Translations under genes and position numbers: made by a program
Part shown: positions 35,401-43,537 of the stretch, piece by piece
How the letters are laid out: each line of letters opens with the position of its first letter
Position numbering within the stretch: position 1 is the first letter of the stretch
The notes under the pieces: model-generated
What the model saw: only the letters and a program-made list of their open reading frames with translations
What the model was told of the DNA's origin: nothing
Databases searched by the model: none
NCBI GenBank assembly: GCA_019242475.1
Contig: JAFAVK010000130.1
Coordinates: forward strand, 1-49,735
Length of the DNA stretch: 49,735 bases
Source: Acidobacteriota bacterium
Lineage (GTDB): Bacteria > Acidobacteriota > Blastocatellia > Pyrinomonadales > Pyrinomonadaceae
Direction: 5' to 3'

Positions 35401-35984
35401 ACCCAGACTTCGACCGCGAGGAGAACCCGAACCTTCCGTCCCTGCGCTCGGCCGCCGAAGAGGCGAAGGGGGTCGCGGGCCTCTACCCGAAGTCGCTTCT
35501 GCTGCTCGGCGGCGAGGCGACGAAGGAGGCTTTCCTGCGCGACTTCCAGGAGGCGGAGGTGATTCACTTCGCGGGCCACTTCGTGGCGAACCGGCAGTCG
35601 CCCGCCAACTCGAAGTTGCTCTTCGCGGGCGGCGACCTGCGCTCGTACGAGCTGGGCGCGCACAGGCTCGCGCGCGCGAAGCTGGTCGCGCTCTCGGCCT
35701 GCGAGACCGGCGTCGAGCGCTACGACCGCAGCGAAGGCGCCGTCGGCGTGGCGCGCACGTTCCTCGCGCTCGGCGCGCCCGTCGTCGTCGCGAGCGGCTG
35801 GAAGGTTGACTCCGAGCCGACGAAGGATTTGATGCTCGCCTTCCACCGCAACCGCAGGGAGCGCGGGCTGACTTCGGCCGAGAGCCTGCGGCGCGCGCAG
35901 CTTGAGCTGTCGAGCGAGGGCGACCGGAGGGAGCCCTTCTACTGGGCGGCCTTCTCGCTCTTCGGCGGCTACGCGGACTACTGA
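32404..35984 (+). CDS. Membrane TPR-CHAT protease with anti-sigma-like N-terminus, frameshifted at a T9 run
   Basis: One protein read in two frames: 32404 to about 33699, then -1 from the T9 run (33691-33699) to 35984, since REFVGDFERARHSD continues as FFSELADFYARVGAGE. Domains: N-terminal cytoplasmic anti-sigma-like segment (EYLLGRVSDEATLEAVEELL), a membrane helix (VFAALLLAALAGSVYLF), TPR repeats (e.g. HNDLGSAYFETAKA, EFDRATELDAGLLEALFNKS) and a C-terminal CHAT caspase-like protease. The catalytic dyad is His in HFAGHFVAN (about 35571-35590) and Cys in LSACETGVERY (about 35690-35720). The frameshift may be slippage, phase variation or a sequence error. Cognate targets are unknown; the neighbours suggest a proteolytic signalling cascade. 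Confidence 0.85.
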
Positions 35985-35985
35985 G

Positions 35986-36717
35986 ATGCTTCGAACCTGC
36001 CCCAAGTGCGGCGACTTCTTCGCGGGCGACGCGCCCCCCTTCTGCCCCGCGGACGGGACGCCGCTCGCCGACGTTGACCCGCGCGACCTAAACGAAGGCG
36101 CGCGCGTCGTGGAAGAAAAGTCGAGAATCTTGCACAGGAGTGCACGCCGGCTGAAACTGCGACGAATCTTCACGACCGTGATGACGTTGATAGTGACGAC
36201 GCTGGTCGTCTACGTCGTCGTCGGCAACTACGTCGTCTATCTCAAGCCCGACCCCGAAGCGCCCGCCCTGCTCGCCGCCGTCACGCCGTCGCCGTCGCCG
36301 CCCCCGCCGACGCCCGTTCCCGTCCCGACGCCTTCGGACACCCCGACGCCTTCGCCCACGCCGACCCCGACCCCGACGTGCACGGACGCCGAACGGCACG
36401 CCGCGGAGAAGTTGATCGTCGAGAAGAACCGCGACGGGTGGGGAAAGGTTCTCGAAGGCGAGAGGCTTGCGGTCATAGAGCAGTACGTGCCGGCGGTCTT
36501 AACGCCCAGGGGCGAACGTGAGGAGCGGGGCGGGGCCGCAACGCCCTCGTACCGCGTGACGCTCTCGAAAGACTGTCAGACCGCCGCCGTCACGTACTCG
36601 TGGCACGTCACCTGGGAGGCCAACGTCAACGGCACGCGGAGCAATGAGGCGAAGACCGTCAAAGGCAAGAGGACGTTCCGCTGCTTGAAGAAAGGGGCCG
36701 CGTGGCCCTGTCCCTGA
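35986..36717 (+). CDS. Zinc-ribbon membrane protein of unknown function
   Basis: 243 residues starting one base after the CHAT gene stop (TGAGATG), so translational coupling is likely. N-terminal zinc ribbon CPKCGDFF...FCPADG, a membrane helix (residues ~60-83, TVMTLIVTTLVVYVVVGNYV), a Pro/Thr/Ser-rich linker (TPSPSPPPPTPVPVPTPSD), and a C-terminal beta-rich domain (SYRVTLSKDCQTAAVTYSWH) that should lie outside the cytoplasm. The C-terminal domain is not recognised. Its position between two proteases makes it a candidate sensor or substrate. Confidence 0.75.
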   Translation: MLRTCPKCGDFFAGDAPPFCPADGTPLADVDPRDLNEGARVVEEKSRILHRSARRLKLRRIFTTVMTLIVTTLVVYVVVGNYVVYLKPDPEAPALLAAVTPSPSPPPPTPVPVPTPSDTPTPSPTPTPTPTCTDAERHAAEKLIVEKNRDGWGKVLEGERLAVIEQYVPAVLTPRGEREERGGAATPSYRVTLSKDCQTAAVTYSWHVTWEANVNGTRSNEAKTVKGKRTFRCLKKGAAWPCP

Positions 36718-36735
36718 AAATTTCTCCCGCGCGCC

Positions 36736-36763
36736 GTTACGTTTCGCCCCGCGCGCGCACTCA
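36736..36763 (+). promoter_or_regulatory. Two-block promoter-like motif, copy 2
   Basis: GTTACGTTTC (36736-36745), 12 nt, then CACTCA (36758-36763), 41 nt before the ATG at 36805. Same blocks as at 30907-30935. The distance to the start suits a promoter. Confidence 0.4.
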
Positions 36764-36804
36764 GAACCGAGAGCTTTTCCAGACGCGAGACAGGAGAAAG
36801 AGAC

Positions 36805-37653
36805 ATGCCCCTCAACGAAAGTTCCGCCACCGCTTTAGTCCGCATCACCGGCCTCGCCATCGTCTGCTTCAACGAGGAGCAGCGCCGCGGCGAGGTCGCG
36901 CTCCTCCGCGACCAACACCACTCGCTGGACATCAAGCTTCAGCGCCCCGCCTTCCAGAAGGGCGGCGGGGGCGACCACATCGTCTACCAGGACATCGCGT
37001 CCTACCACAGCCTCCCGAAGGAGGGCGTGCGCATCGAGATCAAAGCCGCGGGCGCCGGCGCCGCCGAGGGCTTCGAGATTTACAGGAACGGCGAAGAGTT
37101 CGACCGGCTCGACTCGCCCGACCCGCAGGACTTCCGTCATATCGTCCACATGGATTTACTGCACGACGGCGCGCGCCTGCGCCCTACCGGCCACGGCCCT
37201 CACCCTCTGACCGGGCTCTACATCTCGGGCGGCCGCTTCTACACGAACAAGCTCGACACCGAACTCTTCTTCGAGAAGGTCGAGAAGGACGCGGCGGGCC
37301 ACGTCCTGCGCCGCGAGCCATTCGGCAACGTCGGCGAGACGGTGGGCGTCGCGCTCGGCGGCGAGGAGGTCGTCTTTAAAATCACCGTCGGCGGGCGCGA
37401 GGAGTCGCACACGCTGAGGCGCGTCGAGGGATTGCCGCTGCGCGTCGTGATAACGAACATGGATCACAGCCCGAATGCCGTCTACAGCGACATGGCCGAC
37501 TACTACGGCTACCTCGCGAGCCCCGACGGCCGCGCGTTCGACCTCGCCCCCGTGGACGAAGAGGACGCGCAGGCGGCCGAGGGCGGCTCCGTCAACTACA
37601 AGGAGTTCTGCCACCCCGTGGCGACCGACCTCCAGTCGATTGACCAGCTCTGA
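36805..37653 (+). CDS. Hypothetical protein of the protease cassette
   Basis: 282 residues from ATG 36805, with AGGAGAAAGAG upstream. No signal peptide or membrane helix. Strand-rich segments (RIEIKAAGAGAAEGFEIYRN, VVFKITVGGREESHTLRR) and a His/Asp-rich middle part (HIVHMDLLHDGARLRP). Not recognised. It has its own promoter-like motif and lies 11 nt before the trypsin-like gene, so it probably works with it. Confidence 0.7.
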   Translation: MPLNESSATALVRITGLAIVCFNEEQRRGEVALLRDQHHSLDIKLQRPAFQKGGGGDHIVYQDIASYHSLPKEGVRIEIKAAGAGAAEGFEIYRNGEEFDRLDSPDPQDFRHIVHMDLLHDGARLRPTGHGPHPLTGLYISGGRFYTNKLDTELFFEKVEKDAAGHVLRREPFGNVGETVGVALGGEEVVFKITVGGREESHTLRRVEGLPLRVVITNMDHSPNAVYSDMADYYGYLASPDGRAFDLAPVDEEDAQAAEGGSVNYKEFCHPVATDLQSIDQL

Positions 37654-37664
37654 GCGCAAGACCC

Positions 37665-38924
37665 TTGAGCATCTTCGCACTCGGCCAGCACATCCTCTAT
37701 ACGACCACGGACGGCCGCGGCCGGGTGGCCGTCCACTACTACTACGACGCGGTGACGTGGGTCGTCCTGGCGCTGACCGTCGCGTGGGTCGTGTGGCTCC
37801 TCGCGCGCCCTTCCCTGCGCGCGCGCCGCCTGCGGCGGAAGCCGCGCCGGAGGGACAAGAGGACGCTCAAACGAGTCGCCAACGCCAAGCGCAAGCTGAG
37901 CCAGATTTACCTCGGGCTCGGCTTCTCCGCGAACATCCACGCCGTCGGCGTCGGCCTGCTCGGCGGCCGCCCCGGCGCGTACTGCATACAGGTCTTCGTC
38001 GCCGACGCCGGCGCGGAGATGTGGGCGGGCGCGGGCGCCGAAAGACCGCCCGCCACCTTCCGCGGCGTCCCCGTCGAAATCATCGAGACGCCCGCGATGG
38101 TCTTTATGTCGGAAGCCGCTTCGGCCGAGACCCCGCCGTGGGAGAGGTTCACCGGCGGCATACGCGAGCCGCAGGAGGTTCTGGTCGGCGGCGTGAGCGG
38201 CGCGAACACGAACCTGTCGGGCGAGAGCGGAACCATCGGCTACTTCTGCACGCGCAGGAGCCGGCTGCGGCGCCCGAGGGATGTCTACCTCCTGAGCAAC
38301 TGCCACGTCTTCGCAGACCTCCGCAAGACGCGCGCGGACGAAGGCGACCTCATCATGCACCCGAGCCCCGGCGAGGCCGCGACGGGACGCCCCGTCGCCG
38401 CGCTCGTCAACTTCTCCGCGCTCAAGTTCGGTGGCGGCACGGACGACCCCAACCACGTCGATGCCGCGCTCGCGAAACTCTGGGGGACGCAGAAGCACGC
38501 CCCCCTGATTCCGTTCGTCGGCGCGGTCGAGGGGCACGTCGGGAAGGGAGAGGTCGAACTCGGCGAGGCCGCGCGCAAGTGCGGGCGGACGACCTACTAC
38601 ACGGAGGGGCGCGTCCTCTCGATCAACCTCGACATCCGCATCGGCTACGACCGCACGGGGCAGTCGGCCTACTTCGAAGACCAAATCCTCGTCGAGCCTG
38701 CGCCGCCCCACGCGAGGTTCGTCGCCCCCGGCGACAGCGGCTCGCTCGTGTTGGACGAAGGCCGGCACGCCATCGGCCTCGTCTTCGCGGGCACCTCCGG
38801 CCCGCGAAAGCCGGGCGCGGAGACAGACCCCGCCGCCAACGAACCGCGACGGGTCGAAGGCTGCGGCGTGGCTAACCCCATCGCCGAAGTCCTCGACCGG
38901 ATGAAGATTGAGTTGGTGGTTTGA
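37665..38924 (+). CDS. Membrane-anchored trypsin-like serine protease
   Basis: 419 residues from TTG 37665. One membrane helix (AVTWVVLALTVAWVVWLLA) and a basic stretch (LRRKPRRRDKRTLKRV) precede the peptidase. The triad is visible: His in LLSNCHVFAD, Asp in PNHVDAALAKL and Ser in APGDSGSLVLD. It fits a chymotrypsin-fold (S1-like) enzyme with an atypical N-terminal part (about residues 90-190) of unknown fold. It follows the unknown 282-aa gene by 11 nt and ends at a long hairpin. With the CHAT protease upstream it suggests a two-protease system. A S1-type protease call is fairly secure; substrates are unknown. Confidence 0.84.
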   Translation: MSIFALGQHILYTTTDGRGRVAVHYYYDAVTWVVLALTVAWVVWLLARPSLRARRLRRKPRRRDKRTLKRVANAKRKLSQIYLGLGFSANIHAVGVGLLGGRPGAYCIQVFVADAGAEMWAGAGAERPPATFRGVPVEIIETPAMVFMSEAASAETPPWERFTGGIREPQEVLVGGVSGANTNLSGESGTIGYFCTRRSRLRRPRDVYLLSNCHVFADLRKTRADEGDLIMHPSPGEAATGRPVAALVNFSALKFGGGTDDPNHVDAALAKLWGTQKHAPLIPFVGAVEGHVGKGEVELGEAARKCGRTTYYTEGRVLSINLDIRIGYDRTGQSAYFEDQILVEPAPPHARFVAPGDSGSLVLDEGRHAIGLVFAGTSGPRKPGAETDPAANEPRRVEGCGVANPIAEVLDRMKIELVV

Positions 38925-39019
38925 GGCGGAAGCCCGACCGTGAGGGAGGGCGTATGTCTTCCGCCTCAGCGCGTGCAGAAGGAGACCGACGCCCTCCCTT
39001 ACGGTCGGGCTTCCGCCTC
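38923..39019. terminator. 30-bp near-perfect inverted repeat between trypsin-like gene and deoB
   Basis: Arms 38923-38952 and 38990-39019 pair over 30 bp with one G.T wobble; the loop is 37 nt. The right arm encodes the last deoB residues (EAEARP) and the left arm starts in the protease stop codon. Bidirectional terminator or repeat insertion. Confidence 0.7.
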
Positions 39020-40201
39020 GCTAATCTCGCCCAGGAAACTCTCTCCGGCTTTCAAGGTCAGGCCGAAGTTGGCGGCGATGGTCTGGCCGATGTCGGCGAG
39101 CGAGCCGCGGTCGCCTAAGTTCACGCCGGCACGCGCCGAGGGGCCGTAGACGAGGAGCGGGGCGTACTCGCGCGTGTGGTCTGTGCCGCGGTAGGTCGGG
39201 TCGTTGCCGTGGTCGGCGGTGATGATGAGTAAGTCCGTGTCGCGCATCGCGCCCTCGATTTCGGGCAGGCGCGCGTCGAAGTGCTCCAGCGCGCGGGCGT
39301 ACCCTTCCACGTCGCGGCGGTGGCCGTAGAGCATGTCGAAGTCCACGAGGTTCGAGAAGATGAGGCCGCGCCCGCCATCCCTCAAAGCCTCAATCGTCTT
39401 GTCAATCGACTGGTCGTTGTTCTTCCCGGGCAGCTCCTGCGTGACGCCCGTCGCGTCGTAGATGGAGGAGATTTTGCCGACGGCGACCACGTCGAGTCCC
39501 GCGCCCGAGAGGACGGGCAGGAGCATGTCGCGCGGCGGCGGCACGGCGTAGTCGTGCCGGTTCTCGGTGCGCTTGAAGGCGCCGGGGTCGCCGACGAACG
39601 GGCGCGCGATGACGCGGCCCACCTCGTGCTCGCCGCGTAAAATGTCGCGCGCCGTCTCGCAGATTTCGTAGAGGCGCTCGACCGGAATGACCTCCTCGTG
39701 CGCGGCGATCTGGAAGACCGAGTCGGCCGACGTGTAGACGATGGGCTTGCCCGTCTGCACGTGCTCCACGCCCAGCTCTTTAATGATCTCCGTGCCCGAC
39801 GCGGGGTAGTTGCCGAGGATGCCGGGCACGCGCGCGTCCTTAATGAAGCGCTCGATCACGTCGGGCGGAAAGCCGTTCGGGTAGGTCGGGAAAGCCTTCT
39901 CCAGGATGATGCCGGCCATCTCCCAGTGGCCGGTCGTCGTGTCCTTCCCGTTCGAGCGCAGAGCGCAGCGGCCGTAAGAGGCGCGCGGGCTCTCCACGGG
40001 CGCGACGCCGCTCAGACGCCGCACGTTCCCCAAGCCCCACCCGCGCAGGTTCGGCAAATTCACCTGCCTCGACTCGCAGATGTGCCCCAGCGTGTCCGAC
40101 CCCGCGTCGCCCCACGCGGCCGCGTCCGGCATCTCGCCCATGCCCAAACTGTCGAGCACAATCAGCGTGACGCGTTCAAAAGCGCGCCTCTCATCAGTCA
40201 T
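38999..40201 (-). CDS. deoB: Phosphopentomutase
   Basis: Interconverts ribose-1-/5-phosphate and deoxyribose-1-/5-phosphate, feeding DeoC. 400 residues. Metal-site segments: VLDSLGMGEMPDAA near the N-terminus, ITADHGNDPT and TDHTREYAPLLVY near the C-terminus; KDTTTGHWEMAG is diagnostic. ATG at 40201. It converges with the trypsin-like gene. It is separated from rpiB/deoC by 9 kb here, but the enzymes act in one pathway. Very secure. Confidence 0.95.
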   Translation of the reverse strand: MTDERRAFERVTLIVLDSLGMGEMPDAAAWGDAGSDTLGHICESRQVNLPNLRGWGLGNVRRLSGVAPVESPRASYGRCALRSNGKDTTTGHWEMAGIILEKAFPTYPNGFPPDVIERFIKDARVPGILGNYPASGTEIIKELGVEHVQTGKPIVYTSADSVFQIAAHEEVIPVERLYEICETARDILRGEHEVGRVIARPFVGDPGAFKRTENRHDYAVPPPRDMLLPVLSGAGLDVVAVGKISSIYDATGVTQELPGKNNDQSIDKTIEALRDGGRGLIFSNLVDFDMLYGHRRDVEGYARALEHFDARLPEIEGAMRDTDLLIITADHGNDPTYRGTDHTREYAPLLVYGPSARAGVNLGDRGSLADIGQTIAANFGLTLKAGESFLGEISEAEARP

Positions 40202-40212
40202 CAGTCTTCATC

Positions 40213-40243
40213 CCTCTTGATTTCAAATTTCAAATTTCAAATC
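40213..40243. repeat. AAATTTCAAATTT-type repeat in the gap upstream of deoB
   Basis: Three contiguous near-copies of ATTTCAAA. A related word stretch (27535-27563) begins the VWA gene at 27561. Confidence 0.5.
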
Positions 40244-40244
40244 C

Positions 40245-41495
40245 TCAACTCCGCGGCGCCTGGTAGCCTTCGCGGGCGCGCACCTGCGCGTCCTTGCGCG
40301 TGCGCACCTGGACGTTGATCTTGCGGAACGTGCCGTCGCGCGCGGTGTTGGTCGAGTAGTAGCCGATGCTGTACTGCGTGCCGATGTCCTCGGCCACCTG
40401 GCGGAAGGCGCGGCGCGCGTCGCGGAGGTCGGCCGCCGCGAAGGTCTTGCCGCCGGACTCGCGCGCGAGGCCCGTCATCTCGGAGCGCGCCAGTTGGTAG
40501 AGCGTGCGGCTGGCGTGCATGCGCTCGAACTGGCCCATGCGGCAAAAGTTCGAGAAGTCCTCGGCCGGCGCGCCCGGCGCGATGACGCGCTGGTAGCGCC
40601 GGAGCTGCGTGCTCGAAAGCCTGAGCGCGCCGTCGTCCTCGCAGTCCTGCATCAGGCGGTCTTCGACGTAGTCCTCCGTGTTGACGAGCACGAAGTAGGA
40701 GACGACGCCCGCGCGCTTCAACTGTTCGCGCGCCTCCTCGAAGTCGGACTCGCTCGTCGAGTCCACGCCGTCGGTGAGCGCGACGAGCGCCCGCCGGCCG
40801 CGCGTCTGCTCGGTCGGCCGGTCGCGGAAGACCTCCTTCGCCACCTTCGTCAAACCGTCGTAGAAGGGCGTGCCGTTCGAAGCGCCGACCGACTCGACCG
40901 CGTCCTGCAAGAGTTCGCGGTCGTCGGTGAGGGGTGCTTTCAGCTCGACCGTGGCGAGCTGGTCGCTCCCCTCCTTCTTCGTGTTGAAGGAGAGGATGGC
41001 GACGCGGTCGCCCGGTCGCAAAGCCTCGACGAAGGCGCGCGCGGCGGCGCGGATGAGGCCCACGTCCTCGCGCGTCGAGCCCGAGGTGTCCAGGAGGAGC
41101 GCGACCTCGAAGGGCGCCTCGGTCGTCGAGAAGTTGGCGATCTGCTGCGGGCGCCCGTCCTCGAAGATTTGGAAGTCGGCGGCCGAGAGCCCGGTCAGCG
41201 GGCGGCCCGTGCGATCCGTGACGACGGCCGGGACGGAGACGAGCTGCGTCTCGATGCGGACGACGTCGTTCTCGTCCACCTCTTCGCCCGCGGCTTTCTT
41301 CTGCGGGGGGGCTTGCGGCGCGGGCGCCGACTGCGGGGTCGGGGCCGGCGTGGGCGAGACGCGCCGCGGGCGCTGGTGCGCCTCATCCCCCTGCACCTGC
41401 GCGCGGCCGGCGGGCGCGGGCGCCGAGAGGAGCGCGAGCAGCGCGGCGGCAGCGGCGAGCGCGTACGTCTTCAGGCTTGCGGGGGACTTCGGCAC
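40245..41495 (-). CDS. Secreted VWFA-domain protein (acidobacterial VWFA-related family)
   Basis: 416 residues from GTG 41495; the frame extends upstream without a credible signal peptide. Signal region LKTYALAAAAALLALLSAPA. Then a Pro/Ala linker, VSVPAVVTDRTGRPLTGLSA, the VWA MIDAS motif DTSGST and ALVALTDGVDSTS, closing with DIGTQYSIGYYSTNT. Same order as the 23.7-kb gene. Located upstream of deoB on the same strand. Function unknown; secretion expected. Confidence 0.88.
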   Translation of the reverse strand: MPKSPASLKTYALAAAAALLALLSAPAPAGRAQVQGDEAHQRPRRVSPTPAPTPQSAPAPQAPPQKKAAGEEVDENDVVRIETQLVSVPAVVTDRTGRPLTGLSAADFQIFEDGRPQQIANFSTTEAPFEVALLLDTSGSTREDVGLIRAAARAFVEALRPGDRVAILSFNTKKEGSDQLATVELKAPLTDDRELLQDAVESVGASNGTPFYDGLTKVAKEVFRDRPTEQTRGRRALVALTDGVDSTSESDFEEAREQLKRAGVVSYFVLVNTEDYVEDRLMQDCEDDGALRLSSTQLRRYQRVIAPGAPAEDFSNFCRMGQFERMHASRTLYQLARSEMTGLARESGGKTFAAADLRDARRAFRQVAEDIGTQYSIGYYSTNTARDGTFRKINVQVRTRKDAQVRAREGYQAPRS

Positions 41496-41570
41496 GGTCT
41501 TAAACTCTCGCGTGTAGAACTTTCGCCGTAGAATATAGCCGCAAACGGCCGCGGACGGAAAGGACGAAAG

Positions 41571-41780
41571 ATGCCGGTCATCGGGAGACTCGACGGACAA
41601 GTTGACGAGGTCATCATCTCGCCCATCTCGCGCCGGCGCGGCGAAGCCGCTCCGCCTCCGACACCTAAAAACGAAGAAACGCCCGGGCCTTCCGACTCCC
41701 CCGACCGCGCCCCGTCTCAAACGTCCGACGTGGATGAGAGTTCCGCGAACGCGGACGAGTTGCCCGTCTGGCTTTTATGA
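41571..41780 (+). CDS. Short hypothetical protein
   Basis: 69 residues from ATG 41571, with GAAAGGACGAAAG upstream. An N-terminal ordered part (MPVIGRLDGQVDEVIISPI) is followed by a disordered Pro/Ser/Asp-rich tail ending DELPVWLL. It diverges from the VWA gene and precedes the tRNAs. No domain recognised. Confidence 0.55.
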   Translation: MPVIGRLDGQVDEVIISPISRRRGEAAPPPTPKNEETPGPSDSPDRAPSQTSDVDESSANADELPVWLL

Positions 41781-41810
41781 CAGCACCGCGGGCCGTGTGG
41801 CGATAAGAAC

Positions 41811-41888
41811 AATTAACAGGGACGGACAGGAGGTGCAGGGTAAGGATTTAACCTCTTATCCCGACCATCCAGTCCATCCCTGTTAATT
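41811..41888. repeat. 16-bp inverted repeat upstream of tRNA-Val
   Basis: Arms 41811-41826 and 41873-41888 (AATTAACAGGGACGGA and a one-wobble complement), 46 nt apart. Possibly an insertion remnant or hairpin before the tRNA pair. Confidence 0.55.
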
Positions 41889-41966
41889 CTTTCCAACGCA
41901 ACCGAGCCCGCTTGACAGACGGGCGGTCTTCTCTTAAATTTAACCCCGGTTAAGGCGGTTCTTTTC

Positions 41967-42041
<75 letters not shown>

Positions 42042-42075
42042 CGTACGCGCCGACCTTGAAAATTTAAGGTTTCTC

Positions 42076-42154
<79 letters not shown>

Positions 42155-42182
42155 TTAACCAGCCTAGATTTAGGCACTTGGG

Positions 42183-42214
42183 AGCCGTCCGAAAGGGCGG
42201 CTTTCTTGTTTTTA
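42183..42214 (+). terminator. Intrinsic terminator after the tRNA pair
   Basis: 8-bp stem 42183-42190 / 42195-42202 with a GAAA tetraloop, followed by TTCTTGTTTTT. Confidence 0.82.
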
Positions 42215-42274
42215 CGGGTAGTACCTTTTGAGGCAGAGATACGCCTACTTAGCTTCTTCCCTAACTGCCCGGTA

Positions 42275-42503
42275 ATCAATTCAACCGAGCCCGCTGGTAG
42301 TGGTAGACGGTCTTCCACTTCGGGAACTCGTGCGGCAGCAAGCGCCAGGCGCAGCCGCCGCGTAGCAGGTAGTAGATCGCGTTGCAGACCTCGCGCATGT
42401 CGGTCGAGCGAGGACGCCCACCCGGCTCGGGAGGCGGGATGAAGGGAGCGAGCAGCGCCCACTCCGCATCGGTTAAATCGGTCGCGTAAGCCTTGCGGTT
42501 TAT
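42275..42503 (-). pseudogene. IS5-family transposase remnant (N-terminal part)
   Basis: Minus-strand reading from 42503 to the stop at 42275-42277 gives (I)NRKAYATDLTDAEW...PFIPPPEPGGRPRS...CNAIYYLLRGGCAWRLL...KWKTVYHYQ, the start of an IS5/DUF4096-type transposase. The initiator is ATA where the family has ATG, and it stops after about 75 residues, so the catalytic DDE domain is missing. A decayed insertion next to two tRNA genes, a common integration hot spot. No terminal inverted repeats were recognised. Confidence 0.75.
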
Positions 42504-42616
42504 CCGCCAAGCTTACAAAATCCGGCCTCTCAGACACCCTCTAAAGGGTATAACAGGTCAAGCGGAGGATCGCGGGCGCCGAGGCGCGCGTCATCCGCTC
42601 TCAGCAGTCACTCGTC

Positions 42617-42769
42617 ATGCGCCTCATCAAAGAACTCGCCAAGGTCAAGGCGACGCTCGCCAGGAAGACCGCGCAACTCGTCGAGCAGCAGCAGTTCAAT
42701 CACCGGCTCCGCGCGCGCGTAGCCTCAGGAAGCTTAGACTGGATTTATGACCGCGGCGCAGAGCTTTAA
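42617..42769 (+). CDS. Possible 50-aa protein, low support
   Basis: ATG 42617 to TAA 42769. The reading MRLIKELAKVKATLARKT continues as a charged helix (AQLVEQQQFNHRLRAR) and the frame stays open upstream without another start. Composition resembles a coiled-coil fragment. It might be a remnant of a mobile element next to the transposase fragment. No RBS is evident. Confidence 0.3.
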   Translation: MRLIKELAKVKATLARKTAQLVEQQQFNHRLRARVASGSLDWIYDRGAEL

Positions 42770-43537
42770 GAAATGCGTGCCAAGGAGATTGAAAATGTGT
42801 CGCCGGCGGTTGATCATTTTGGCGAGCACAAAAAGAATTTACACCCTTTCGCAAGTCGTTTATCACCCCTTCACGGAACCCAGAAAGGTTTCACCCACTC
42901 TTGATTCACAAAAATAATAGGCATATACTTTCGCCGTTTTCTACTCCTGATCACACGTGTCTGTCTTGCACAGGGCTGTAAAGCACCCTCAAACCGGGTG
43001 GTCAGGAGGCCCTATTTGAAGAAGCCGCCACTTATGTTCCTTATCTTGTCCCTGTGTTACTCACGCGTCAGTTTTCAGTCCCGTTCAAGAGACGTTTAGG
43101 GGTCGGCAGAGCGCAAAGGATTTGTAAGAGGCGGGGATGAGGTCTCGTTCAACCTCGCGGGCCGCATCATCAGTTGGCGGAAGCGCCCGAGCCGCGCTCA
43201 TGTGCGCCCGAAATTCAAACGTCTCAGGTAGCGGCGTTGCTTGTGCCCATCTCTTTCCCTCGCCCGCGGGCCTTTGCGCCTTGGTCATTACGCACCCGTC
43301 CGAGAGCCCGATACGGCGACCGCGCCGCGGCGGTAGTCATCGCCGCGCGGCCGCCGGTTCTACGGGCTCGGTTCCGGAGTTGGGGGAAGCCGGTTTGACC
43401 CTCTTCCCACGCCCGTTTCATATCGCCCTCCATATCGTGCCGGGAGTAGCTCATATGTCTACGTCGCGGCAAGGCGGGTTAATAATTCATTCCTGTCTCC
43501 TCGCGGCTCAACACATAAAACCTGGAACGTTATCTAT
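42770..43537. other. Non-coding stretch upstream of the Crp/Fnr gene
   Basis: No convincing gene. The first third (42770-42950) is A+T-rich for this genome, with several TTGATT/TATACT-like words. The segment 42960-43020 has short complementary runs (AGGGC...GCACCCT, CCGGGTGG) and could fold, but matches no riboswitch I recognise; c-di-GMP-I lacks its core here. Frames open at 43137 and 43174 show no plausible protein. It probably holds the regulator's promoter and 5' leader. Confidence 0.5.

Noticed and set aside
42955..43030. c-di-GMP-I or other riboswitch before the Crp/Fnr gene
   Set aside because: The GCACAGGGC word resembles part of c-di-GMP-I, but the conserved GACGCAAAGCC core and tetraloop receptor are absent.
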